From: Branchiostoma floridae
Taxonomy: Eukaryota > Chordata > Leptocardii > Amphioxiformes > Branchiostomatidae
Reading direction: 5' to 3'
DNA length: 64,000 bases
Assembly (NCBI RefSeq): GCF_000003815.2
Contig: NC_049984.1
Span: forward strand, 5,853,258-5,917,257
Part shown: piece by piece, positions 1-10,464 of the stretch
Numbering within the stretch: the first letter of the stretch is position 1
How the letters are laid out: each line of letters begins with the position of its first letter
Notes under the pieces: generated by a model
Told to the model about the DNA's origin: nothing
Databases searched by the model: none
What the model saw: only the letters and a program-made list of their open reading frames with translations
Made by a program: the position numbers and the translations under genes

Positions 1-970
1 GACTGCTTTCAGTCCTTCTGTTTCTGGCTCTCTACGATATATACAGGATGATGTTATCCGACGTGTCAGACCTTCTGAAGCTCCAGACGGGCAGAAGTTA
101 CGACACGGTGCTGCACGGCGTCTTTATCACCTCCCAGCGGATAACAGGAGCGATCGGCTTTGGTGCCATTTCAGCTGCACTGGAGTGGGTATCAGTTTAC
201 TAGCATCATTGCTACCTCTTCTATTCGCCAACGATGTATTTAGAATGAAAACAACAACAACAGAGTGCTTCCACACTCTAATTAACAAGCACAGCTATCG
301 TCACAGCTATCCTTCACCTGAGTAGACAGGTGTAACTTAGTGCCTTTCCCATACCAAGGGACTTGCACCTGGCAGGGATTTAAACACTTTCAGATTCTAA
401 GTCTAACTCTAACCACAAGACAACGTTGTTCTTTTTTTTAGTTTTAAGAAGTTTTGCATAAAAACCTAAATGTTTACAGAATCGGCGGCTACAAGAGCGG
501 AGTCTGTGATCAGCCAGAGTCAGTAGGTAGAGCTATCCGCTGGAACGTCACAGTGCTGCCAATGCTGTCCCTTGTGCTGAGCCTGGTGGTCCTGTGGCAG
601 TATCCGGTCACGGAGGAGATGAGACAAAGGACTAAGGAAGCTCTGGAACAGATAAGGTTATAAGAATTGGCTTTTGAACATCACTTAAAATACTGCAATT
701 TGTCCGTATGTATCAGTTCGATTGTGTCCCGATATTTTGACCAAAGAGGGTTATTGATATTCCAACTAAAGGAGTCATTTTTATTACCTTTTCATTCTGC
801 AAATAGATGTTGACAAAATCCATTCAAATTTTCACAGGAAAGCAAGTGAAGAGGGATCGCGGCAACAGAGGAAGACAAAACATGACGGATACATGGCAGA
901 TAAAGTTGTTGTGGATGTGCGAGGAAAAGAAAATGAAAATGGAGTAGAGAATATGGGCTTCTCTACTTAG
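1..970 (+). CDS. MFSD2-like MFS transporter, C-terminal exons (partial)
   Basis: Three exons of a gene that begins before the window: 1-184, 480-656 and 838-970 (stop TAG). Junctions are GT-AG and keep one frame (phase 2 at both). The translation has the signature of the end of the MFS_2 (GPH) family: a D-x-x-D-type segment with LQTGRSYD, a transmembrane stretch with ITGAIGFG, then IGGYKSG followed by a QPE motif, a last hydrophobic helix (MLSLVLSLVVLW) and YPVTEE before a charged, probably cytosolic tail. The Gly-Tyr, C-x-QPE and YP-x-x-EE pattern resembles the end of MFSD2A/B, sodium-dependent lysophosphatidylcholine symporters of the plasma membrane. Seen: the helices and motifs. Inferred: the MFSD2 assignment and its substrate; another MFS_2 member (MFSD12, MFSD13A) remains possible. 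A poly(A) signal lies 65 bases after the stop. Confidence 0.65.
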
Positions 971-1034
971 TGGTCGGTGTGGTCTAGCCATTAACCCAAA
1001 AGGCATTCTAATACTAGTAAGTACAATGTATTTC

Positions 1035-1040
1035 AATAAA
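1035..1040 (+). promoter_or_regulatory. Poly(A) signal of the MFSD2-like gene
   Basis: AATAAA hexamer 65 bases after the stop codon of the MFSD2-like gene, in the expected orientation and distance. Confidence 0.55.
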
Positions 1041-1204
1041 GTTGACTCCCTGACATCAATTGCTACCCCACTCTGAGTGAGAGAGAGAAACACCCACACG
1101 AACGCATCTACGTAAGGAATATAACCACCATTTTTCATGGAGGTACTAGTAATAAAAAGAGGTTGGCCACTTTGAAAATACCACTATTGTTACAATAATC
1201 TCAG

Positions 1205-1528
1205 TGTTAAACTCCGTGACCGTATTCCGAATGAGGAAATCATAGCTAGACTGGGAATAGAACACTCTATTGTCGATGCCATCTGGCTTAGAAGACTAAG
1301 GTCCGGACATGTAGTAAGAAGACCACCAAACACATACATGTAAGTCCGAAAGCCAAGGCCCGGTGGGGCAGACCCCCGAAGCGCTGGAAGGATCAAATAG
1401 CAAAGGATATTGGACGGAGTATCAAGTTTGCGGAGACAAGTGCAAAGGACCGTGCAACCTGGAGACTTCTCACGGAGAGGAGCAAGGGGCCAGTCCCTGG
1501 CCTTAAGAAGATAGGCAGGTTACAATAA
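1205..1528 (+). mobile_element. 3' tail of a LINE (non-LTR retrotransposon), decayed
   Basis: Two frames joined by one frameshift near 1340 read first LRDRIPNEEII followed by an RRLRSGHVVRR segment, then WGRPPKRWKDQIAKDI, ending at a TAA (1526-1528). The order RW/RLRxGHVxR then GRPxxRWxD is typical of the extreme C terminus of LINE reverse-transcriptase proteins. Only about 320 bases remain, so this is a 5'-truncated, dead copy lying between the MFSD2-like gene and PWP1. Confidence 0.6.
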
Positions 1529-1695
1529 TCAATCTAACCGCTAGGTGTCGCCACCGAGCGTGCACACTATTATTGCAACGTTGGTGTGAGACCGCACTCA
1601 AGCTATTTCGTCGTCTGTCCACGTGAGGGACGGGCTCACACGTGTAAATTTACGGATTGATACCCTGTACATACCTGCGATCAAGACAGGCAACG

Positions 1696-4600
1696 ATGAC
1701 CAGCAGTGTGGTGACTTGTCTGGCCTGGGTGCCGAGAGGTGTGGCTAAGGCTGTGCCGGACAAGGTGAGAGGGTAGCAGTTTCTTGTCGCCCCCCTCCCC
1801 CTGAGCGAGAGCTGTCCATATGATATAACGTTTACGCCCCTCTCCCTCTGCATGATAGAAGTAGCCCTGGTCGTTGTATTTGACGTTAGACAAATCAAAT
1901 TAGGCTTCTAGCAACTCTTTCACTGGTCAGGCCCCTATAGGAGGTGATGGGGCCCAACCAGACCCTGACAGCGAGAGATTTGTGGTCGCTTCAAAAGGAA
2001 GAGGAAGAAGAGGATTTTACAGGCTATAAAATGCTCTGGAGACTGTATCTCTCAGTGTTTGGGAGTGGGGGGACGTCTCAGCTCATGTTTTACACTTAGG
2101 TTGATGATATGTAGGCTAAATAAAGAGCAACTGAGATTTACTCGTGTGTGCTTAGTCCAGTGGTTCGTAACCCTGACTCATGAAAACTCCTGAGATTTGG
2201 AGAATTTCGGCTGTTGTCACTCGTCTTACAGCAGAACATGAAAGGGATGGCAGTCTTTAGAAACTACAATTAAGCACTGTTCACTGCCCTTATGCTTGTT
2301 CATTGTGCTTGTCTAAAGAGCATTGTACTTTCCTTGGTACAATGAGCCTGTAAATGCTGTACATGTATCTGTCTTCTCTGTCATGACCAGTGGAATAGTA
2401 AGTTAGTAGCTCTTTAGTGAGATAAATTGGTTCGATTGGTTCACTTTCACTTCTACTCATCTGTTGCTTTACTTACGGACGTGTGGCGCGTTGACACACC
2501 CAATCCCTCGGCCTTGAAAGGCATTGTGCAGTTCAGTCAGCACTTGGATTGGAGACCACCAAAGAAGACTAGATGCTGTAGCCTGTCCAAGAATTTGTCT
2601 TACGGAAGGGACATAAAACGTGGGTCCCGTGTTTGAGGCGGTGCCTTGAGCACGTAATTCAGCCTCATTACTAAAAAAATTGGGTACCTACTGGCTGCAA
2701 ATAATACACCAGATGTATCATATTTTCCACAGGTCCAGGTAGATAAGGAGGAGTTACAGCGTCTGATAAAGGAGACATCCAACAGCCTGAAGGAGCTGGA
2801 GGATGAGGAGAAGGAGGAGCAGGATGTGGAGGATGTTGAGATGGAGGGCGGGGCCACGGGAGGGGAGGATGCAGAGGATGACCTGGCAGAGTTTAACTTA
2901 GACAACTATGATGATGGTAAGTTCAAAGTAAAGTGGAATTGCCCTTCACTTTCACTTTTGCTCAATGTATTATTTGATAGCAAAACAGCACTACTTCTTG
3001 AAAGTAAAAATGGTAGAGTACCATTAATGCAAATACAAACAATGTATTATATTTTCCTGGAACCAAAGGGAAGGTAACTAGGCTTTCCCCGATCTGTTTA
3101 TATATGAAGTGTCTCAAGTATTTCAAACTAGAAATGTGGAGGAAAAGTCTCATAACTTATGAGTTATATATTTGCAATACTAGTATTACAGTGTTTTCCC
3201 CGATACTTTTTTTTCTGAAGTATGTCTTTTTTGCTGTTAGATCCTGCGGGAAGTCTGATTGGTAACCTGGCCAGTCTGACGGTGTACGCCAGCAATGATG
3301 ACGACCCTTACATCACTGTAAAGGAAGATGTGAGTATACACAATATATAAATTGTTTTTTTACATTTCACAACTCTTATCGAGTTCTCCTAAGGATGTGT
3401 GTGGTGAGACAGTGCATGGTTTCAAATAGAATTTGGCTCTTTCTCCCCACCTTTCCTCCCAATTCTATTAAACAGCCTTCCATATTGCTGTTTTAAACCT
3501 GTACATACTACTTTCTCTTTTCTTACCCGACTGTTGGTGACTTTTTTTATCATTTTACAATATATTTTTTCTCACCTTATTTAAACTGTGCACCCTTAAC
3601 ATAACTAGGCGGAGCTAGAAGAAGAGGAGAGAGAAGATTTCACCATCAAGTCTTCAGACAACCTGGTGATAGTGGGGAGGGCAGAGGAAGACTGCAGCAT
3701 TCTGGAGGTCTACAGTAAGTAATGGTAACATATAGCATCTTATAAAATCATCATTTTATTCTAGTACTAAACCAATTTTTGTAGCATTTTGTTTCACATA
3801 TTGTATTTAGTAACTCCCTTCAGCCCTGAGATGTTGACACTTCTGAAGGTTTTGGTACTCTCCTGTATTTCTGACAATATGGTACTGCTAGGTGATGGTT
3901 CAACGTTTTTAATGATATGCATGTGACTGGCACCATTCTCAACTTCATACAATAAAATGTTGAGTTCACATTAACAATATACTGTATTGTTTGTTGTATC
4001 TTCCTACTAAATTGTGGATTCAGAGATAATCCCAAACACATCCTGACTTCAGCCAGTTTCTACATTTTGCATTGCTAATGATGAAGTGTCTTTCAACAGT
4101 AAACTTGCTACGTAGGTGATGACATGCTATCATCTGGGTTACAGGTAGTATAATAAATGTTACTACATTGAGAAACTTCAGCTGTTTGACTGAGTTGTGC
4201 CATGTTCTTGTGTCCAGTTTACAATGAGGATGAGAAGGTCCAGTATGTCCACCATGACCTCATCCTTCCTGCCTTCCCATTGGCTCTGGAGTGGATGAAC
4301 TTTGACCCTGGGGAGGACAAACCAGGTACACGGTACATGTATCCAAGGAGGTTATATTCAGAAGGAGATTGGACACAATTTGCCTTCATTCAGTGATGTT
4401 CCCCTCAGGTGAGAAGTAACAACTTCACGTCGAGGTGCTAATTACCCCCCGATCTGCATACGCCGGCAAGCAAGGGTCCTTTGTTTACAGTCTTTTTCAA
4501 GATAACTCGCACTGGAACAGTGACTTTAAAACGGGTTTTGAGTGATTTTGAAGAAGTTCTTGAAGAATCGAAGGCACCTGACTGTCTTGCAGACAACACA

Positions 4601-7600
4601 GAACTAGCGATAGCGATAGAAGTAACATTTTTACTTGTAATACGTGCGGTTTAGCTAAGCTGACCTCACTGTCACATACATGTAATTAACTGCCACTGCA
4701 TTTAAACTAACGTATTGCATCTAGAAGTTCATTTTCTAAACGATAATATGTATTTTAAGACCATCAAAAATTCTTACCTTCAGAAGTTCAAGATCGTTCA
4801 TACTTTTCTGCAACAATTGTCTTGCGTAGCGGAAATAAATAGACTATGGGGAGGGGGAGGGAAATCTTTATTCATCGCTACCGTCAAGTCAGAATACCGA
4901 CTAGAAATTGTATGAACTATTTGATCGGAGGTTCCCAAGAAACACTTATTGTGACGTTATTTAGAAGAAACGTTATATTTAACTAAAAACAGAACACGAC
5001 GATTACCACTCTTGGTTCAGATACGTAAATTTTATTCCGAACTACGTGGCCTTTTCGGCAAGGCCGTATCCACTATGGCGTCGATTTAGTGGTCTTCCCT
5101 TCCTCGGTAGTTTTCTGAAAAGCACAAACATGGACTCGATAAGACTGGGAACCTAGTTGCACAACGTTAACGTCACATAAACAAGTGGATATGAATTATG
5201 ATGTCGCCGCGTGTACCGGCTAGAACTACAAACGATTAGGCATAATGATCAAAATATCGAGTACAAAATCCCATGTCGCTAATACATATAACCTCCCACC
5301 CTGCCCATGAGTGTGATGGATCCACGGAGTCCGTACTGACACAAAAATAAAGCAAAACTCAAACGCAGAGTCCAGTAAATCTAAACTGAGTCCAACGACA
5401 AACAATATTTCAATGGGTCACCAAAGCATTAAACTATCCAGGAAATTCGTCAGTTTCGGTGGGAAATTTGTTAAATAATTTTTATGGAGACATTTAATAC
5501 AGAACATTTTTCATATTTTCGAGCAAAAAAATCCCGTACGCATCCACAAAAATGCTTATAAACTCACCCATGTCGATCGTACAGCGGTGAAACACACATC
5601 AAAATGGCCGTCAGCGTCTTGTCCAAATGATGCCGCCTTTTGCACACGTCACCCGCGCTTCCCAAATAAGGGAATCCGCGGAAACTGCCGGCATGCCGAT
5701 CTCAGCCTCGGGTGATCTTCGGCCAAGCTCGGACGCGTGACGTCACAGTCGGGCTCTTCTGATTGGCGCTCGGGTAAAAATGGCGCCATTCCCTGAACCC
5801 AACATCCGATCAGAGCGGCACCGCCGGAGGGCGGAAACAAAAGGCCGCCACGGGAGTTAGCGGGTCTAAACAATACCGCGCAGCGGGGTATTAAGCCCGT
5901 CCAATCTCCTTCTGAATATAACCTCCTTGATGTATCTATGATTAAGGTTGAATCTCTAATCCTTTGTATGGTGGAGGTTCCTTTAGTCTGATCATGGTTA
6001 TGGTTTTCCAAGAAATGGGTTAAAAAAGTTATTCCATATGCCATTTAAGTAGCAATGATAAGCTTTATTTCTTATCTGGTAAAAACATGGGTTAGGGACT
6101 GCAACTTTGATAACAATCTTTTAGTGTTTATTCTAGTAGAATTTCGACTAAGAGTCTGTTTGTTCCCCTTCAACGTTTTGAGATTAAATCAACTTTAAGG
6201 TAAATGTACAAAGTGAAATTATTTGAGAGAAAGTGAAAGTGATTGTGAGAAAGTGATTGTGTGAAAGTAAAAGTGATGGTGAGAAAGTGAAAGTGATTGT
6301 GAGAAAGTAAGAGTGATTGTGAGAAAGTAAAAGTGATTGTGAGAAAGTGATTGTGAGAACGTGAAAGTGATTGTGAGAAAGTAAGAGTGATTGTGAGAAA
6401 GTAAAAGTGATTGTGAGAAAGTGATTGTGAGAACGTGAAAGTGATTGTGAGAAAGTAAGAGTGATTGTGAGAAAGTAAAAGTGATTGTGAGAAGACATTA
6501 CCACTCATTGTGCACTGTTGTTCCCCAGGTAATCTAGTAGCGGTGGGTAGTGTGACTCCAGGTATCGACATCTGGGACCTGGATGTGGTGGACAGTCTGG
6601 AACCAGTCGTCACGTTAGGCTCTCACAAGAAAAAGCCCAGCAAAAAGGTAAAACAAGATATACCAGTACTGTGTGTTGTTGAATTCCTGTGCCTATTTAG
6701 TTTGTATGACTGTATCCAGACATTCTTCCTGAATAGATGTTCCCTGCCATCCTGTTTTAGCTAAACTTGGTCAAAATCTCAAATGCCTTAATTTGTAGAA
6801 ACAGTTGTCACTCTCTCGAATTCCTGTGCCTCTTTAGTTTGTATGATTGTAACCAGACATGCTTGCTGAGCAACTGTTCTCTGCCATCTTGTTTTAGCTA
6901 AACTTGGTCAAATGTTTAGAAACCTAAAAGGAGTATTATCTCTTCTAACAGAAGAAAAAGGTTTCAGCCCCACCCAGAGTTGGTCACACAGATGCAGTCC
7001 TGGACCTGTCCTGGAACAGACTAGTTAGGTGAGTTCAAGGTTATCTATCTATCCAGAAGAAATGTGTTTTCTAAAAGACTGTCCATATTGCTTTAGAAAA
7101 TCTGTATGAAAATGGTATGATAAGTTTTGATAACATTCATTCTAATGCTGACTAGAGATGGGAGCACAAATGTCTAGCAGCAAATTAAAATCTACTAAAT
7201 AGGTGCATCCCTCAATTATCTTGGATTTCCATCTCTTTCTTTGTAGGAATATTTTAGCCAGTGCATCTGCAGATCGCACAGTTGCATTGTGGGATCTGTC
7301 CCAGGGAAAACCTGTTACAACGTTATCCCAGCATAAAGACAAGGTGAGATGTCACTGCGAGCTGACACAACTATAATGCAAACTAAAAAGAGTACTGCTT
7401 TCTTTCTCTCAAGACATGTTTGTAAGGTAAAAGTTGTATTTGTTTGCTCATTGTGCTTAAACTAAAGGACAACATTGCTTGAATCTAAAGTAAAAGCCAT
7501 GTGTGTTGAAATGTTTTACAGGTACAGACATTGGAATGGCACCCGTTTGAGGCACAGTCACTTCTTTCTGGGGGATTTGACAAGTATGTTTGCATTTATA

Positions 7601-10464
7601 ATGTTATGTTGTCATTTACATCGTAAAATAAAATAAGGCAGCGCCCAAAGTGTATAGACAGTGCCCATCTCCATTTCTGTATTCCTTGTGCCACACAGTT
7701 CTCTATGCACTATAGCAGGGACTGGTCCACTGGTATAGTGGTGTGTGTTCAATTATTATACTCTTTGAATGTTGAGTGCTAAGTAGAGAAAGTGGTTTGT
7801 ACCTTTTATAAAGTCCTGGTATGACCTGGTTGGGAATCAAAGCGTCAACGTAGTGCATACAGTCAAGGCTTGCACTCTGTAGGCTGTAACATTTAAGTTC
7901 ATTGTAACATTAGTTCTGTCTCTTGTAGACATGCCATCTTGTATGACTGTCGGAGTCCAGGGGACACTCACAAGTCCTGGGCTCTGAGTGGGAGTTGTAA
8001 TAGTTACCATTGTGTTCTGTGTTTTCTAGACACGCCATCCTGTATGACTGTCGGAGTCCAAAGGACAGTCACAAGTCCTGGGTTCTGAGTGGGGAGGTGG
8101 AGAGGGTCATGTGGAACCACTTCTCTCCCTTCCACTTCCTGGTAAGTAAAGAGATTGAAGCTCCGAAGTACAATATATTTTTCTCACATTCCTGTTCTAG
8201 GTAGATATGTTCTACAAGTGGTTACTGCAGTAGACAAAGTAGTCTTAACTCCCAGTTCACTTGTTGGCATTATCGTAAACTTATTTTTAAATTTGTAAAA
8301 TAAAATCACGTTGTACGTTTCTGTCTGTTTCAGGCGAGCACAGACGATGGTTTTGTTTATAACGTTGACATCAGGACAGACAAGCCTGTTTTTACATTAA
8401 GTGCCCATCCACAAGCGGTAACAGGTAAGTGTAAGCAGTTAGTGAACATTTGTCAATCAATTTCCCCCACATGTAGCTAATAGCAACTTGGCAATAGTGT
8501 TATTTTTTTTAGTGCTATTCATTGAATTTCAGCAAGTTAGTCATTTGAATTACTGAGTAAAGGGAACTGCTGTAATGTTTCACAAAATGCTTCAAAAGCA
8601 GTGAATGCTTAGCAACTGAATCAGATGGAAAGTTCTGCAGTGAGCAACCAACGTCTTTCACTCTGCATTCATCCCTCAGTGAGACACGTGGAACAGTATT
8701 GTTCTTGTTTTTATCTACCTTTTTACTTTTACCTTTTATTCGGCCTGTCACAGACCAGTATCCCCGCTGTGGCTTCCTGAGTGTTTCAGGTCTAAATGTT
8801 GTACAATGTGATCTATGATGTGATACTTCAACATGATCATCTCCTGTCTGTTTCCAGGCCTGTCCCTCAGCAGTGCTGTACCAGGCTGTCTGGTGACAAC
8901 ATCAAGTGACAAGACACTGAAAGTCTGGGACATCCAGGACAACAAGCCTGCTCTCATGTTTCAGAAGGAGATGAAAATGGTGAGAACATTATCCAGCACT
9001 TTGATAAAAGTTGTAAAAGCTAAGTTAACGGTTTTCCATACCAGGGAATTAAGTTTTCTAAACAAGAAAGAAATAAGAAATGGTTTGGAGCAAGGTATAC
9101 ACACTTCAGATATCCTGGTGTTCAAAACATACTCGAGAAAACCACAACAGTTGTAGTGTACCTTGCAAAGTTATTATATCAGAGTTGATTTCAAACCTTC
9201 TGAGCCTGTATTTTGTGTGAGAACCAAGTAAGCCATGTTTTGAGTTGTTGCTATTGTCCTGTTGTGTCTAGGGTGGTCTGACGTGCGCCCGAAGCTGCCC
9301 GGACTCCCCGTTCCTGTTTGCCATGGGAGGAGAGAAGGACAGTCTGAGGGTGTGGAGTGTCATGGACAGTGGGAACACAGCAGGTACGTCTGAGGGTGTG
9401 GAGTGTCATGGACAGTGGGAACACAGCAGGTACGTCTGAGGGTGTGGAGTGTCATGGACAGTGGGAACACAGCAGGTACGTCTGAGGGTGTGGAGTGTCA
9501 TGGACAGTGGGAACACAGCAGGTAAGGCTGAGGGTGTGGAGTGTCATGGACAGTGGGAACACAGCAGGTAAGTCTGAGGGTGTGGAGCTCATGGACAGTG
9601 GGAACACAGCAGGTAAGGCTGAGGGTGTGGAGCGTCATGGACAGTGGGAACACAGCAGGTAAGTCTGAGGGTGTGGAGTGTCATGGACAGCGGGAACACA
9701 GCAGGTAAGTCTGAGGGTGTGGAGTGTCATGGACAGTGGGAACACAGCAGGTAAGGCTGAGGGTGTGGAGTGTCATGGACAGTGGGAACACAGCAGGTAA
9801 GGCTGAGGGTGGGGAGTGTCATGGACAGTGGGAACACAGCAGGTAAGGCTGAGGGTGTGGAGCGTCATGGACAGTGGGAACACAGCAGGTAAGGCTGAGG
9901 GTGTGGAGTGTCATGGACAGTGGGAACACAGCAGGTAAGTCTGAGGGTGTGGAGCGTCATGGACAGCGGAAACACAGCAGGTAAGCCAAAAGGAGTTACT
10001 CAAGCAACTGGATATGGTTTTGGACAGCCATCCATGTCTTTTGTCAGCGATTTTTGGCATATCTTTTACCTGGATGTCTAACCTTCATCAACAGCAGGTA
10101 AGGCTTCTATAGGGTCATGTAGGGCTGCATACCTACATCTTACGTCAGGTACAGGTGCAGTGCTGGTACAGATGTTTAGGTACAGGTAAGTGCAGCTTTG
10201 TGACGGCGCCAATAGGGAACGTGTGCGTGACGTAACCACTAGCGGACCCTACCACTTACATGGGTGGTGGTCCAGACCTATCATAACAATCACTATATAA
10301 TGTGACTGTGACTTTGGTTGTTTATCACTTTGTATTTTCTGCCCTTTTTAGTGCAAACAAGATTTGAAGGCAGACCCAGACCACAGCTCCCCACCCAAAC
10401 ACCATCAGAGATGACTTCAGCTGACCAGCCAGAAGTGAGTGAGCAGTTAGGAACCCAAGTTTAA
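1696..10464 (+). CDS. PWP1: PWP1, WD40-repeat ribosome biogenesis protein
   Basis: Exons: 1696-1764, 2733-2916, 3241-3329, 3609-3714, 4218-4325, 6529-6647, 6952-7028, 7247-7343, 7522-7583, 8030-8141, 8334-8424, 8858-8979, 9272-9383, 10352-10464. They total 1461 nt (486 aa; human PWP1 is about 500) with consistent phases and GT-AG introns. The start reads [18 protein letters not shown], matching the conserved PWP1 N terminus. It is followed by an acidic segment (exons 2-4) and WD repeats: [80 protein letters not shown] and [14 protein letters not shown]. Known role: nucleolar WD protein linked to rDNA chromatin and ribosome production. The last exon can end at TAA 10462-10464, or splice from 10434 to 11489 (adding only Met-stop, 478 aa). 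Odd: a duplicated exon edge before exon 10 and an amplified donor after exon 13. Confidence 0.93.
1765..2732 (+). other. PWP1 intron 1
   Basis: No coding exon seen. A stretch near 2330-2400 (TTGGTACAATGAGCCTGT and following bases) resembles a stretch at about 48530-48600 in CSNK2A1 intron 5, so it is probably a copy of an unnamed dispersed repeat. Confidence 0.45.
4344..5929. mobile_element. Non-autonomous TIR DNA transposon in PWP1 intron 5
   Basis: Perfect 31-bp terminal inverted repeats at 4344-4374 and 5899-5929 (outer end CAAGGAGGTTATATTCAG). They are flanked by an identical 7-bp direct repeat ATGTATC at 4337-4343 and 5930-5936, which reads as a target-site duplication. The 1586-bp body has no transposase-like ORF. 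Its right third (about 5570-5890) is CpG-rich and unlike the AT-rich remainder. The superfamily is not assigned. Confidence 0.85.
6223..6494. repeat. Minisatellite in PWP1 intron 5
   Basis: Tandem array built from GAGAAAGTGAAAGTGATTGT-type units of about 12-18 bp with A/G variants. A longer period is visible, because the block containing GAGAACGTGAAAGTG recurs. The array ends about 35 bases before the exon 6 acceptor. Long minus-strand ORFs through it are by-products of the repeat. Confidence 0.85.
6682..6914. repeat. Tandem duplication in PWP1 intron 6
   Basis: Two diverged copies at about 6682-6777 and 6819-6914. Both start GAATTCCTGTGCCT and end TTTTAGCTAAACTTGGTCAA. The duplication is intronic, with no coding content. 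Confidence 0.75.
7922..7999 (+). pseudogene. Duplicated partial copy of PWP1 exon 10 with its acceptor
   Basis: 7929-7997 repeats the first about 70 bases of exon 10 (8030-8141), including the preceding CTTGTAG/TTCTAG acceptor. It starts ACATGCCATCTTGTATGACT, against ACACGCCATCCTGTATGACT in the true exon. This copy runs into an in-frame TAA soon after and has no clear donor, so the downstream copy is taken as the real exon. Splicing to the upstream acceptor would truncate the protein. Confidence 0.75.
9343..9985 (+). repeat. 46-bp minisatellite made of the PWP1 exon 13 3' end plus donor site
   Basis: Fourteen near-identical 46-bp units (one lacks a base), each TCTGAGGGTGTGGAGTGTCA and following bases up to CAGCAG|GTAAG or GTACG. 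Unit 1 is the coding end of exon 13 with its splice donor (GTACGT at 9384). The other 13 repeat both the coding sequence and a GT donor. The period is not a multiple of 3, and reading through meets a stop within three units. Confidence 0.9.

Noticed and set aside
6170-6613. Long minus-strand ORFs rich in Ser-His-Asn-His
   Set aside because: They read through the intron 5 minisatellite; an array without stops in some frames gives artificial ORFs.
9343-9985. CRISPR-like regularly spaced repeat
   Set aside because: Units are contiguous with no unique spacers and match the adjacent exon; the genome is eukaryotic.
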